A DNA stretch of 64,000 nt from Bryobacterales bacterium (GTDB lineage Bacteria > Acidobacteriota > Terriglobia > Bryobacterales > Bryobacteraceae): assembly GCA_016721425.1 (NCBI GenBank), contig JADKID010000012.1, forward strand, positions 248,001 to 312,000, read 5' to 3'. This document shows positions 1 through 8,731 of the stretch, one piece after another. Below the pieces are notes generated by a model that was given only the letters and a program-made list of their open reading frames with translations, did no database searches and had not been told where the DNA came from. How positions within the stretch are numbered: position 1 is the stretch's first letter; each line of letters begins with the position of its first letter. A program made the translations under genes and the position numbers.

Positions 1-1650
1 GGCATGGAGGAACGGATACTGCGGCGGCAGAGTTTTCTTGAGCTCCTCGGCACCGGCGCGCAGTGCGGCGAGATGCCGCAGGTGCAGCGCGCCGAGCCAG
101 CGATCCAGATCCTTGCCGGCGAAGTGGAGCACGCTCTTGCGCGCGCCGAAGAGCTCGTTGTAGAAGCGGTATTTGGCGCGGTCGAGCGAGAGGAGTTCGG
201 TTCCGCTGAGGTCGCCTCGCGCGTCGGAGCCGCCCAGGCGGATCAGGTTCTTCTGATCGATCTCCTTCTTTTCGGCGAGTAGCGCGAGCACAGTGGTTTG
301 GAGCTTCTCGCCGTCGCGGGGGTTGTCCAGATAGGGGTGATCGTGCTGTTTGGCGAGGTCCAGATACTCCCTCCAACGCTTCAGCGTTTCGGGGTCCAGG
401 CCATCGGGATTGCGAGTTCCGGCGACGGCGGCCACGTAGTCTTTGGTCTGAGCGGCGAGCATGGCGGCGACGATCATCGCCTGTTCATCCTGGAACGAGC
501 GCAGTTCGGCCTCTTTGTCATCGAGCCGCTTCTTGTGCGCTTTCCAGGCCGCGACTTCGGCCTCGGGCGCCAGCGGCACCTCATCCACTACCGTACTGTT
601 GAAGACGCCTTGGAGCGCGTAGAAATCCGTTTGCGGGATGGGGTCGAACTTGTGGTCGTGGCACTGCGCGCACGCCACCGTGAGGCCCAGGAAGCCGCGC
701 GTGGTGGCGTCCACTCGTTCATCCTGCTGCTCCGGGCTGAGCCCGTAAAACGTCAGGCCAGGCAGCAGCTTGGTGCGCTGCGGCTCGGGCAGCAGATCGG
801 CAGCGATCTGACCGAGTACGAACTCGCTGTACGGCATGTCGTTGTTGAATGCGGCGATCACCCAATCGCGATAGCGGAAGGCGTTGGGGTGCGGCAGTTC
901 CTTTTGCGACTCCAGGCGGTCATCCGAATAGCGGGCGACATCCAGCCAGTGACGCGCCCAGCGCTCGCCATAGCGCGGCGAGGCCAGCAGCCGGTCCACC
1001 ACCTTCGCCTCGGCTTGCGAGGATTTGTCGTTGAGATAGGCGTCCGTCTCCTCCGGCGTAGGCGGCAGCCCGGTCAGATCAAACGTCACGCGCCGCAGCC
1101 ACGTGGCGCGTGCGGCGCGCGGAGCGGGTTGCAGCCCGCGCTCGCGCAGCTTGGCGTAGATGAACTGATCGACGGGCTGGCGCGACCACTCGCTGTTGGC
1201 CACCGCAGGCGGCGTGCCCTTGCGCACCGGCTGAAAACTCCAGAACGCGCGCTGCTCCGGAGTGATCTGGCCGGTGGCGGCTTGCACCTTAGCGCTGGCC
1301 GGCCATACCGCGCCGTCGCGAACCCACTCCTCCAATGCCGCAATCTCGTCGGGTTTGAGCTTGCCCGTCATCGGCATCGCCTTGATCACCGCATCGCCCT
1401 GCCGCACAGCCAGGATGAGGCGGCTCTCATCCGGCTTGCCCGAGACAACCGCAGGGCCGGATTTTCCGCCGGCCAGCACGGATTCCCGCGAGGTGAGCGC
1501 CAGCCCACCCATCTTCGACGCGGTGTGGCACGCAAAGCAGTTTTTCGCCAGAATCGGGCGGACCTTCGTCTCGAAACGCTCCTCGGGCGTATCGGCGGCA
1601 GCGGCAAAGCACACCGAGCCCAGCAGTGCCGTGGAAAGTACCCAGTTCAT
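1..1650 (-). CDS. PSD1 domain / planctomycete-type cytochrome c protein, 3' end off the window
   Basis: Read on the minus strand from the ATG at 1650, the frame is open for 550 codons to the window edge, so the C-terminus is missing. A signal-peptide-like start (MNWVLSTALLGSVCFAAA) is followed by a c-type haem site, CFACH at residues 38-42, as in the PSCyt1 domain. Next come sequences typical of DUF1549 (FDLTGLPPTPEE, RYGERWARHWLD, then CAQCHDHKFDPI, a second CxxCH), and after residue 400 the start of DUF1553. In Planctomycetes and Solibacteres such secreted proteins often sit beside sugar-degradation or sulfatase genes; the reaction is not established. Confidence is high for the family and low for function. 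Confidence 0.9.
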   Translation of the reverse strand, partial: MNWVLSTALLGSVCFAAAADTPEERFETKVRPILAKNCFACHTASKMGGLALTSRESVLAGGKSGPAVVSGKPDESRLILAVRQGDAVIKAMPMTGKLKPDEIAALEEWVRDGAVWPASAKVQAATGQITPEQRAFWSFQPVRKGTPPAVANSEWSRQPVDQFIYAKLRERGLQPAPRAARATWLRRVTFDLTGLPPTPEETDAYLNDKSSQAEAKVVDRLLASPRYGERWARHWLDVARYSDDRLESQKELPHPNAFRYRDWVIAAFNNDMPYSEFVLGQIAADLLPEPQRTKLLPGLTFYGLSPEQQDERVDATTRGFLGLTVACAQCHDHKFDPIPQTDFYALQGVFNSTVVDEVPLAPEAEVAAWKAHKKRLDDKEAELRSFQDEQAMIVAAMLAAQTKDYVAAVAGTRNPDGLDPETLKRWREYLDLAKQHDHPYLDNPRDGEKLQTTVLALLAEKKEIDQKNLIRLGGSDARGDLSGTELLSLDRAKYRFYNELFGARKSVLHFAGKDLDRWLGALHLRHLAALRAGAEELKKTLPPQYPFLHA

Positions 1651-1664
1651 TGAACCGGATTGTA

Positions 1665-2411
1665 TCAGACCTGCGGTTCGCGGCTGACCAATTGTGCTGT
1701 CATCCCGGCGTCGGCCGTGATGTTGGCGCCCGTGATGCACGAGGCGCGCGGGCTGAGTAGAAACGCGGTCAGCTCCGCGATCTCTTCCGGCTGGATCAGC
1801 CGCGCCTGCGGAATGTTGGAGTACCAGTAGTCCAGATACGGCTTCGGCTCGTCGATGGTAGCCAGCAGGTCGCGCCAGATCTGCGTCTCGATCAGCCCCG
1901 GAGAGATCGCATTGACACGGATCTTCATCGGCGCCAACTCCACGGCGAGCGATTTCGTCAGCCCGATCACGCCCGCCTTGGCAGCGTCGTAGGGGGCCGC
2001 GCCGGGCACGCCAGCGAGGCTGTGCACACTGGAGATGTTGACGATGCTGCCGCCATCCGGCATGGCGCGCGCGGCCAACTGAGTGAGCCGGAAAACGGCG
2101 CGCAGGTCGATGTTCAACACGCGGTCGTAATCTTCCATTGTGGTTTCGAGAAACGGCTTCAGGAAGTTGACGCCGGCGTTATTGACCAGCCCATCGAGCC
2201 GCGGCGCGGCGGCGATGCAGCGCTGCAAATCCTCGTCGCGCGCCACGTCGCAGGGGAGTTCCCAACGGCGCTCGCCCACCTGGCGGGTGGCGGTGTAATC
2301 GCGATCGGCACAGTAGACCAGCGCGCCTTCCCGCACGCAGACCTCGGCGATGGCCGCGCCAATGCCGCGCGCCGTGCCGGTAACGAGAATCACGCGATTA
2401 GCGAGCAGCAT
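1665..2411 (-). CDS. SDR-family NAD(P)-dependent oxidoreductase
   Basis: A 248-residue short-chain dehydrogenase/reductase. The Rossmann motif TGTARGIG is at residues 11-18, NNAG at 77-80, the catalytic serine in NISS near 127, and the YxxxK pair at Tyr141/Lys145. The C-terminal part ends GANITADAGMT, as in FabG-like enzymes. I chose the ATG at 2411 because it places the glycine motif at the usual distance from the N-terminus; a longer upstream reading only covers the end of the peptidase gene. The start overlaps the stop of the M64 peptidase gene by 14 bases, so translation is probably coupled. The substrate cannot be read from the sequence. Confidence 0.92.
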   Translation of the reverse strand: MLLANRVILVTGTARGIGAAIAEVCVREGALVYCADRDYTATRQVGERRWELPCDVARDEDLQRCIAAAPRLDGLVNNAGVNFLKPFLETTMEDYDRVLNIDLRAVFRLTQLAARAMPDGGSIVNISSVHSLAGVPGAAPYDAAKAGVIGLTKSLAVELAPMKIRVNAISPGLIETQIWRDLLATIDEPKPYLDYWYSNIPQARLIQPEEIAELTAFLLSPRASCITGANITADAGMTAQLVSREPQV

Positions 2412-3768
2412 GGTTGGTGTAGAGATCGATGACGTTATTGATGGCGCGGCGGCAGGCCGAGCAGAACTGGCTGCTGCGGGTGAACATGATGCAATCCGCC
2501 TCGGCGCGATAGTACCCCTTGGCCTCGTACATGGCGCCCTCGTAGACGCCAACCGCTTTCAACGGCGAGAGAAGCTTCGTCGTCACAGCGTGCTCTTCCG
2601 CGAAGAGCGCCTCCATCTCCGCCTCCGGGCGGTTTTCGGCGCGGATCTTCTTGCGCCGCGCCTGGATGTCTTTTTGATAGGCCTCGAACTCCGCCTTGGC
2701 CCAGGGCGTGGGGCGCAGCGTGCCGCGGGCGATCAGATCGTTCCATTTGGGCCGGGCGGGATCGGCAGTGACGTTCGGCTCCCACGGCTCCAACCTGGCG
2801 GCGGCGGCCTGATAGGCGACGTCGGACGTGTAGTATTCATCGGCCAGGCCGGCGAAGTGATGGCCGAACTCGTGGACGAAGACGTAGGGCGTCCAGGCGT
2901 TGTCGCTGGCCACGGTGGCGTACAGGTTGTGGATGCCGCCCCCGCCGTACTTCCGGCCATTCACGACGATCTCGACGAACTCATAGGGCGCGGCCGCGGC
3001 GATCTCGCGCAGTCTCTGATTGTCGAATGTCAGGACGTAGCGCTCGCTGCCGAACGCGTCGTAGGCGGCCCGCACGGGCGAACGCCGGTAGACGCGCTCT
3101 GAGGGCCGCGACACGCCGGATTCGTCGGCGGGCACGTCGATGGCCCAGACGTTGAAATCGGCCTGCCGCTCCCGGAAGGGCGGCGTGGCAAAGAGCGCCG
3201 CCGTCAAACGCCGCGCGTCGGCGTGCCACTTGTCCATCTCCTGCGCGGTGTAGCCGTCGCCGATCAGCAGCAGATCTACCTTCTCCGCAGATGGGCCATT
3301 CTGCTGGACAGCCCACACCTTTACGTTGGCGGGCGGGGCGGCGCGGTCCACGGCGCGATCGCGCGGGTCGATCTCCGTAAACCAAAGTTCTTTGAATTTG
3401 TTTTTGGCATCCCGTTTGAAGATGGTCACCTTCACCGGCACGGAGGGCGCAGGAAACCGCAGAGATTCGTGCAGCGTGCGATTGCGGTGGTGCGCTTCCA
3501 CTGTGGTCTCCCACTCGCCGAAGATGCTGGCAAAGCCGCGCGAATAGAGCAGCGCCCGGCTTTTGGCATCGCGCACTTCGAAGAGATACCGGCCGAGATT
3601 CGACGTGTCCACAGTCTTGGCCGGCGGCCCGGGCCACGCCCCTTCCTGCACCACGGAGTCGAGCGCGAATCGCTCCTCGGACGCCGAGCCCGTATGGAAA
3701 TAATCGAGCCGCAGCGTCGCCGGGGCGGCCAGCAGGAAACCGAGAAGTAGTGGGACCACGAAGACCAT
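2398..3768 (-). CDS. M64-family zinc metallopeptidase (IgA peptidase M64-like), secreted
   Basis: 456 residues with an N-terminal hydrophobic signal (MVFVVPLLLGFLLAAPA). Residues about 18-150 match the M64 N-terminal beta domain, and the rest is the catalytic domain, with LLLIGDGYTAQE near 167-178 and the zinc motif HEFGHHFAGLADE at 299-311: ligands His299 and His303, catalytic Glu300, third ligand probably Asp310. This is the HExxHxxGxxDE signature of peptidase family M64. The start codon at 3768 shares one base with the TAA of the upstream decarboxylase gene (TAATG), so the two are likely cotranslated. Known M64 members include IgA-cleaving proteases; the substrate here is unknown and need not be immunoglobulin. 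Confidence 0.93.
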   Translation of the reverse strand: MVFVVPLLLGFLLAAPATLRLDYFHTGSASEERFALDSVVQEGAWPGPPAKTVDTSNLGRYLFEVRDAKSRALLYSRGFASIFGEWETTVEAHHRNRTLHESLRFPAPSVPVKVTIFKRDAKNKFKELWFTEIDPRDRAVDRAAPPANVKVWAVQQNGPSAEKVDLLLIGDGYTAQEMDKWHADARRLTAALFATPPFRERQADFNVWAIDVPADESGVSRPSERVYRRSPVRAAYDAFGSERYVLTFDNQRLREIAAAAPYEFVEIVVNGRKYGGGGIHNLYATVASDNAWTPYVFVHEFGHHFAGLADEYYTSDVAYQAAAARLEPWEPNVTADPARPKWNDLIARGTLRPTPWAKAEFEAYQKDIQARRKKIRAENRPEAEMEALFAEEHAVTTKLLSPLKAVGVYEGAMYEAKGYYRAEADCIMFTRSSQFCSACRRAINNVIDLYTNHAAR

Positions 3769-5159
3769 TATGAGAGAACCGCGCCGAGCTCGAGTAGCGT
3801 CGCCAGAAGCATGTCGAAATCCTCCGGGCGCGTGCGGTGGTTCACATTCGCCATGCGCAGGGCAAACTGGCCACGCAGGATGGTGGACGACAGCACGGCC
3901 ACGCCGGATTCCTGCAACCGCAGCAGCAGCTCCTGATTCACTGCGTCGAGCCGCGCGGGCGGCAGCCGCGCCGGCGCGTAGCGGAAGCAAACGATATTCA
4001 GCGGCGCCGGTGCTAGCAGCTCGAAATCGCCGCGCGCGCCGATTTGCGCGGCGAAACATTGCGCGTCTTTTACGTTTTGCTCGATGACGGCCGCGTGATG
4101 GCGCACGCCGTAGGCCTTCAACGAGAGCCACACCTTCAGCGCCTTGAAATCGCGGGTGAGATCGATGCCCAGATCCGCGAACGGCACTCCGCCGGCGAGC
4201 ACCCCGCGATCGGTCGGCGCCATGTAGGAAGGAGTAGACGCAAACGTAGCCCGGTGCCGGGCGGCGTGGCGAGTCAGCAGGCAGGCGCAATCGATGGGCG
4301 CGGAGAACCACTTGTGCAGATCGAATGCCAGCGAGTCCGCCCGCGGCAACCCCTCCAGCAGCGGACGCAGCGCGGGCGAGAGATGAGCCAGGGCGCCGAA
4401 AGCCCCATCCACGTGCAGCCACAACCCCTGCGAGGCGCACAGCAATCCAAGCTCTTCGAGAGGATCGATCGCCCCGGTATTCACCGTGCCCGCATTGGCC
4501 ACCACGCAGACCGGCACAATCCCGGCCGCGCGGTCCTCCTCCAGCGCCGCCCGCAGCGCCGGCAGGCTGATGCGGAATTCGCGATCCACCGGGATGCGGC
4601 GCACATCGAGCCGCAGCAGCGCGGCCGCCTTGCGCATCCAGCCATGGGTCTCGTCCGAGCAATAGACGCGGCCGGACCCGGCCCACTCCCGCATCGCCAC
4701 GGCCAGCCCCAGGAAGTTCGCCATCGTCCCCGACGAGCACAGCACGCCGGACGCGTCATCGGGAAACGCCATCAGCTCCGCGAGCCACGCGAGCACCTGC
4801 TTTTCGACCACCGCGGGCGCCTGCTGAAAACCGGCCAGCATCGGATTCATGCCCGACGCCATCATGTCCGCCAGCATGCCCAGCGGAGTCCCGCTGCCCT
4901 GCACCCAGCCCCAGAACCGCGGGTGCGTGCTGCCCTGCGGGTACGGCAGTACGTGCTCCATGAACGCGGCGCAGGCACGCTCTTCGCCCTGCGGGTCCAT
5001 CGGCAGCGACTCCCGCAGCGCGCCCCGCGTTGCCTCGGGCAAGGGCCGCCAGGCAGGCCGCTCCCGCGCCTGTTCCATGTAGTCCATGATCTCGTCCAGC
5101 AGCCTGTGCCCCAGCGCCCGAAACGCCGGCCAATCGGTCGGGTCCAAAGACTTCGCCAT
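3768..5159 (-). CDS. PLP-dependent aromatic-L-amino-acid decarboxylase family protein
   Basis: 463 residues, the usual length for group II amino-acid decarboxylases (PF00282). The PLP-binding lysine is Lys283 in DLHKWF, and HVDGAFG at 249-255 holds the PLP-contacting aspartate. CSSGTMANFLGL near 141-152 is the phosphate-binding segment. The relatives decarboxylate aromatic L-amino acids such as tryptophan, tyrosine or DOPA to amines; the actual substrate cannot be told here. It is first in a three-gene minus-strand unit (decarboxylase, M64 peptidase, SDR) with overlapping ends. The ATG at 5159 gives the usual MAKSLDPTDW N-terminus. Confidence 0.93.
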   Translation of the reverse strand: MAKSLDPTDWPAFRALGHRLLDEIMDYMEQARERPAWRPLPEATRGALRESLPMDPQGEERACAAFMEHVLPYPQGSTHPRFWGWVQGSGTPLGMLADMMASGMNPMLAGFQQAPAVVEKQVLAWLAELMAFPDDASGVLCSSGTMANFLGLAVAMREWAGSGRVYCSDETHGWMRKAAALLRLDVRRIPVDREFRISLPALRAALEEDRAAGIVPVCVVANAGTVNTGAIDPLEELGLLCASQGLWLHVDGAFGALAHLSPALRPLLEGLPRADSLAFDLHKWFSAPIDCACLLTRHAARHRATFASTPSYMAPTDRGVLAGGVPFADLGIDLTRDFKALKVWLSLKAYGVRHHAAVIEQNVKDAQCFAAQIGARGDFELLAPAPLNIVCFRYAPARLPPARLDAVNQELLLRLQESGVAVLSSTILRGQFALRMANVNHRTRPEDFDMLLATLLELGAVLS

Positions 5160-5195
5160 GTGCGCATTGTACGTGACGTGCGATCATCGCTTGAT

Positions 5196-5627
5196 ATGGA
5201 ACAGCAGAATTATCAGAATCACACCCAGTCTGTGAAAGGGTTTCTCGCGCTCGCCTTCGTCCTGCTCCTCAGCATCATCGGCTCAGGCGTCAATCTCTAC
5301 CACTCGTGGGGCAACCATGACCGGTTCTATAGCGCGGCGCTGATCTTCGTCCTGATGTGGGTCGTGTTCTTCACCGCCTTCTATGCCCGCACCTTCGCGC
5401 TCAAGGCGCAGGACCGCGGCATCCGCGCCGAAGAGAACCTCCGCCACTTCGTGCTTACCGGCAAACTTCTGGACCCGCGCCTCACTATCCAGCAGGTGAT
5501 CGGGTTGCGCTTCGCCAGCGATGCGGAATTCGTCGAACTGGCCAAGAAGGCCGCCGACACAGGCATGGCCATGGACGACATCAAGAAGGCCGTCAAGAAC
5601 TGGCGCGGCGATTATCACCGCGTCTGA
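5196..5627 (+). CDS. DUF6526 family membrane protein
   Basis: 143 residues beginning MEQQNYQNHTQ, the conserved start of DUF6526. Two transmembrane segments lie at about residues 15-32 and 46-64, followed by a charged cytoplasmic tail with LRFASDAEFVELAKKAADTG and the terminal NWRGDYHRV characteristic of the family. Function is unknown. The gene is divergent from the decarboxylase, with 36 bases between the two starts, and is followed after three bases by the GH5 gene. The frame stays open far upstream of the ATG at 5196, but that part runs antisense to the decarboxylase gene and is not real coding. Confidence 0.9.
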   Translation: MEQQNYQNHTQSVKGFLALAFVLLLSIIGSGVNLYHSWGNHDRFYSAALIFVLMWVVFFTAFYARTFALKAQDRGIRAEENLRHFVLTGKLLDPRLTIQQVIGLRFASDAEFVELAKKAADTGMAMDDIKKAVKNWRGDYHRV

Positions 5628-5630
5628 TCG

Positions 5631-6878
5631 ATGCTCGGCGTGAATCTCTCCGGGGCCGAGTGGGGCGACGAGAACCTGCCCGGCCAGCACGGAACCCACT
5701 ACACATTCCACAGCCAGCGGAGCTATCAGTACTGGGCGTCCAAGGCGCTCGGGTTGGTCCGTTTAGGGTTCCGCTGGGAGCGGCTCCAACCGGAGCTGTT
5801 TGGCCCGCTCGACGCCGCCTATCTCGCCCTGCTGCGCCAGAGCGCCCTCTGGGCCCGGAACTCCGCAGTCCAGCTCATCATCCAACCCCACAACTTCGGC
5901 CGCTACCGCATCCTGGAAAACGGCGCCCACCGCGAGCACGTCATCGACGATCACCCGCTCTTCGCGAAGCCGCGCGTCACTCGTCACGCCTTCGCCGATC
6001 TGTGGACCCGCCTCTCGCGGGAGTTTCGCGATGACGCCGGCGTTTATGGCTACGACCTGATGAACGAGCCGCACGACATGGGCCGCGGCGATTGGCGCCG
6101 CATCTCCCAATGCGCTGTGGATGCCATTCGCGCCGCGGGCGACGGCAAGCTGATCCTCGTCCCTGGCGACGCGTGGTCCAGCTCTGCGAAGTGGGCCGCG
6201 GCCAACGGACCTGTCTCGTGGATCAACGATCCCGCCGGTAATTTCCAGTACGAGGCGCACTGCTATTTCGATCGCGACGGCAGCGGCAAGTACGCCCATA
6301 GTTACGACGAGGAGGCCGCCTTGATCGCGGACCTGCCGCACTACGGGCAGCGCCGCGTAGCGCCCTTTATCGAGTGGTGCCGCGCCAACGGAGTGCGGGG
6401 CTACCTGGGAGAAGTGGGCGCGCCCTGGGAAGACGCGCGCTGGTTGGAGGTATTGGACAACACGTTGGAAACGGTCACGCAGGCGGGCATGGACGCCACC
6501 TACTGGGCCGCCGGTGAGTGGTGGGAAGAGTACAAGATCGGCATCCAACCGTTGCAGAACTTCACGGTGGATCGACCGCAGCTGGCGCTGCTGCAAAAGC
6601 ATCTACCCGCAGGCTGGATCGCTACCAACTCGGCAGTGACTGGCAGCGGCTACTCCTTCGATCCGGGCTCGCTAGTCACGGCCTCCGGCCCCGGCATAGC
6701 AGTCGATACGCAGATCGAGCTAACAGACTCCGCCGGCGCCATCTGGACTCCGGCAATCGTCGCATCGTCGCCGGGACTCATCACGTACACGCTCCCGCCC
6801 GCGCTCGCTCCGGGCTTGGTCCGGGTGCGCGCGTTGAGCGACGGCGCTGTGGCCGCCGCGGGTCACTTCGCATCGTAA
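5631..6878 (+). CDS. glycoside hydrolase family 5-type enzyme with C-terminal Solibacter-type beta domain
   Basis: 415 residues. The (beta/alpha)8 domain of GH5 occupies about 1-325. The acid/base is Glu146 in DLMNEPHD and the probable nucleophile is Glu261 in YLGEVGAPW; HNFGRYR near 87-93 and EAHCYFD near 208-214 are further active-site strands. Residues 330-415 form a separate beta-rich domain with IELTDSAGAIW and GLITYTLPPALAPGLVRV, resembling the TIGR03437 domain of Solibacter proteins. GH5 members hydrolyse beta-glucans, mannans or related polysaccharides; the substrate is unresolved. No signal peptide is visible at the ATG at 5631, which is odd for such an enzyme. The 3' end overlaps the DUF1080 gene by 16 bases (convergent). 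Confidence 0.92.
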   Translation: MLGVNLSGAEWGDENLPGQHGTHYTFHSQRSYQYWASKALGLVRLGFRWERLQPELFGPLDAAYLALLRQSALWARNSAVQLIIQPHNFGRYRILENGAHREHVIDDHPLFAKPRVTRHAFADLWTRLSREFRDDAGVYGYDLMNEPHDMGRGDWRRISQCAVDAIRAAGDGKLILVPGDAWSSSAKWAAANGPVSWINDPAGNFQYEAHCYFDRDGSGKYAHSYDEEAALIADLPHYGQRRVAPFIEWCRANGVRGYLGEVGAPWEDARWLEVLDNTLETVTQAGMDATYWAAGEWWEEYKIGIQPLQNFTVDRPQLALLQKHLPAGWIATNSAVTGSGYSFDPGSLVTASGPGIAVDTQIELTDSAGAIWTPAIVASSPGLITYTLPPALAPGLVRVRALSDGAVAAAGHFAS

Positions 6879-7708
6879 GGCTTCAGCCGCCGCGCCCACA
6901 TATTGCGATAGCGCGGCTTCGTGTCGTGATCCTGCAAAGCCAACGATTCCTCGGCCCCATGCGCCTCATACTGCCGCACCACGCGATGCGCCATCGGTCC
7001 GCCTACCTCTTTGTGGTGATGCACCAGCACGCCGTTGAACATCAGCGTGACGTAGGCCGGCTTCACCAGACGGCTGCCCTCGAACTTCGGCGCCTCCCAG
7101 AACAGGTCATAGACGTTCCACTCGCCCGGCTTCCGGCAGGGATTCACGAGCGGCGGCCACCAGCCATAGATCGCCCCGGCTTGGCCGTCCGCGTAGGTCG
7201 GATTCTCCCACGCATCCAGCACCTGGATCTCGTAGCGGCCCATGATGAGCACGCCGGAATTGCCGCGCCACTGCGAGTCGCCGTCGATTACGGCCGGCGC
7301 CGACCACTCGATGTGGAACTGCGCGTCACCGAACTTCTCCTTGGATACCAGGTCGCCGGTCTTGCCGACGCACTCCACGTAGCCGTTCTCCACCTTCCAC
7401 TTCGCGGGCGTCGTCTTACCCTTGTCGGCGCCACGGCCCACATGCTGCCATTGAGAGAGGTCGCGGCCATTGAACAGCACCACGGCGTCAGCCGGCGGAT
7501 CGCCAGGCTTGGCGCCGGGCGCCACCACCACCGGCCGCGGCCGAGCGATGTCGTGCACCTTCCAGGCCTGGCCCGGGATCACCGGCGTATCGGAGTAGCC
7601 CAGAGGGGCGGTGCGCCAGCCCGCGGGCTTCTGCTGCGCCTGCTCTGCCGCCGCGGACAACGCCGCCGGCCCCACCGCCGCCACCGAAAGTGCCGTTCTC
7701 CGCTTCAT
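6863..7708 (-). CDS. DUF1080 (3-keto-disaccharide hydrolase-like) secreted protein
   Basis: 281 residues starting MKRRTALSVAAVGPAALSAAA, a twin-arginine-like signal (RR then a hydrophobic stretch). The body is a concanavalin-type DUF1080 domain: VVLFNGRDLSQWQH near 76-89, GDAQFHIEW, GNSGVLIMGRYEIQVLD and PGEWNVYDLFW are the recognisable strands. Characterised relatives act on 3-keto-glycosides; others are only sugar-binding. It follows the PD40 gene after a 3-base gap on the same strand and likely belongs to the same transcript, downstream of the MetE-like gene. Confidence 0.92.
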   Translation of the reverse strand: MKRRTALSVAAVGPAALSAAAEQAQQKPAGWRTAPLGYSDTPVIPGQAWKVHDIARPRPVVVAPGAKPGDPPADAVVLFNGRDLSQWQHVGRGADKGKTTPAKWKVENGYVECVGKTGDLVSKEKFGDAQFHIEWSAPAVIDGDSQWRGNSGVLIMGRYEIQVLDAWENPTYADGQAGAIYGWWPPLVNPCRKPGEWNVYDLFWEAPKFEGSRLVKPAYVTLMFNGVLVHHHKEVGGPMAHRVVRQYEAHGAEESLALQDHDTKPRYRNMWARRLKPYDAK

Positions 7709-7711
7709 CGC

Positions 7712-8731
7712 CTACTCCTTCCAGTCGCCCACCCAGATATTGAACTCGTACCGCTGTTTCGCCTGGTAGTCCGACGCGAAGACGAACTTGTTGCCATCCG
7801 GCGAGAATTCCGGGAACGACGTAAAGCCGCCGAAGCTCGTCATCTGCTCCAGGCCGGTGCCATCCGGGTTGATACTAAAAAGCTCAAACCGGCGGCCGTC
7901 GCAGTTGTGCTTGTTGGAGGAGAAGATGATCTTCTTCCCGTCCGGCGTGAACGTCGGCGCAAATGACGCACAACCGAACTTGGTCAGCTGTTGAACGTGC
8001 TTCCCGTCGGCGTCGGCGATGAAAAGCTCCATCTTCATCGGCTCGGTGAGACCCTCTTTGAGCAGTTCCTTGTAGCGGATCATCACCGGTTTGTTGTCCG
8101 GATCGGTGGCCCGCCAGACGATCTTCTTGCCGTCGTGCGAATACACCGCGCCGCCATCGTACCCTTCGCGATTGGTGATCTGCTTCTTGGACGAGCCGTC
8201 CGGCTTCATCGACCACAGTTCCAGGTCGCCGGATTTCTGCGATGTGTACACCACGCGGTTCGTCTTGAAGTTGATTGTCGCCTCCGCGTCGTAGCCGGTC
8301 TCGTCCGTGAGTTTCTTCACGATCTTGCCGTCATCGGTCGCCAGGTAGATGTCATAGGTGGGGAAGACGCCCCACAGGTAGCCCTTGCTGCGGTCCGGCG
8401 GCGCCGGGCAGGCTGCGTTGTCTTCATGCGTGGACGCGTAGACAAAGTGCTTGTTGTCCTTCAGGAAGTAGCTGCACGTGGTGCGGCCCTTGCCCGTGGA
8501 AACCAGCCGCTGGTCGCTGCCATCGGCGTTCATGATGTAGATCTGATCGCACTCGTGTGGCGGCCGCGTCGATTGAAAGATCAGACGCTTGCCATCCGGT
8601 GCCCAGTACGCCTCGGCGTTCTGGCCGCCGTCGGTCAGCCTCTTCAGATTCGTCAGGTGCTTGCCTTGCGGCTGATCCTGAGCGGACAGGATCGCGGCGG
8701 CGAGCAGTAGGGTGCAGGTCAGTCGGTTCAA
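7712..8731 (-). CDS. PD40/TolB-like beta-propeller protein, secreted
   Basis: 339 residues with a signal peptide (NRLTCTLLLAAAILSAQ). Repeated PD40 blades are clear: YWAPDGKRLIFQSTR, IYIMNADGSDQ, LWSMKPDGSSKKQIT, YSHDGKKIVW, FTPDGKKIIFSSN, LFSINPDGTGLEQMT and FSPDGNKFVFASD. Such periplasmic propellers bind partners or ligands; no enzymatic function is implied. The start is a TTG at 8731, because no ATG or GTG lies in frame before the signal peptide; it overlaps the TGA of the upstream methyltransferase as TTGA, and an AAGGA sits about 8 bases ahead of it. The start is therefore probably coupled. Confidence 0.9.
   Translation of the reverse strand: MNRLTCTLLLAAAILSAQDQPQGKHLTNLKRLTDGGQNAEAYWAPDGKRLIFQSTRPPHECDQIYIMNADGSDQRLVSTGKGRTTCSYFLKDNKHFVYASTHEDNAACPAPPDRSKGYLWGVFPTYDIYLATDDGKIVKKLTDETGYDAEATINFKTNRVVYTSQKSGDLELWSMKPDGSSKKQITNREGYDGGAVYSHDGKKIVWRATDPDNKPVMIRYKELLKEGLTEPMKMELFIADADGKHVQQLTKFGCASFAPTFTPDGKKIIFSSNKHNCDGRRFELFSINPDGTGLEQMTSFGGFTSFPEFSPDGNKFVFASDYQAKQRYEFNIWVGDWKE

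Noticed and set aside
4..1653. long plus-strand open frames over the first 1.6 kb
   Set aside because: They run antisense to the PSD1/cytochrome gene, which has clear haem and family motifs; the plus readings show none.
4044..5195. upstream extension of the DUF6526 frame
   Set aside because: Low-complexity Arg/Gln/His-rich antisense of the decarboxylase gene; the real start is the ATG at 5196.
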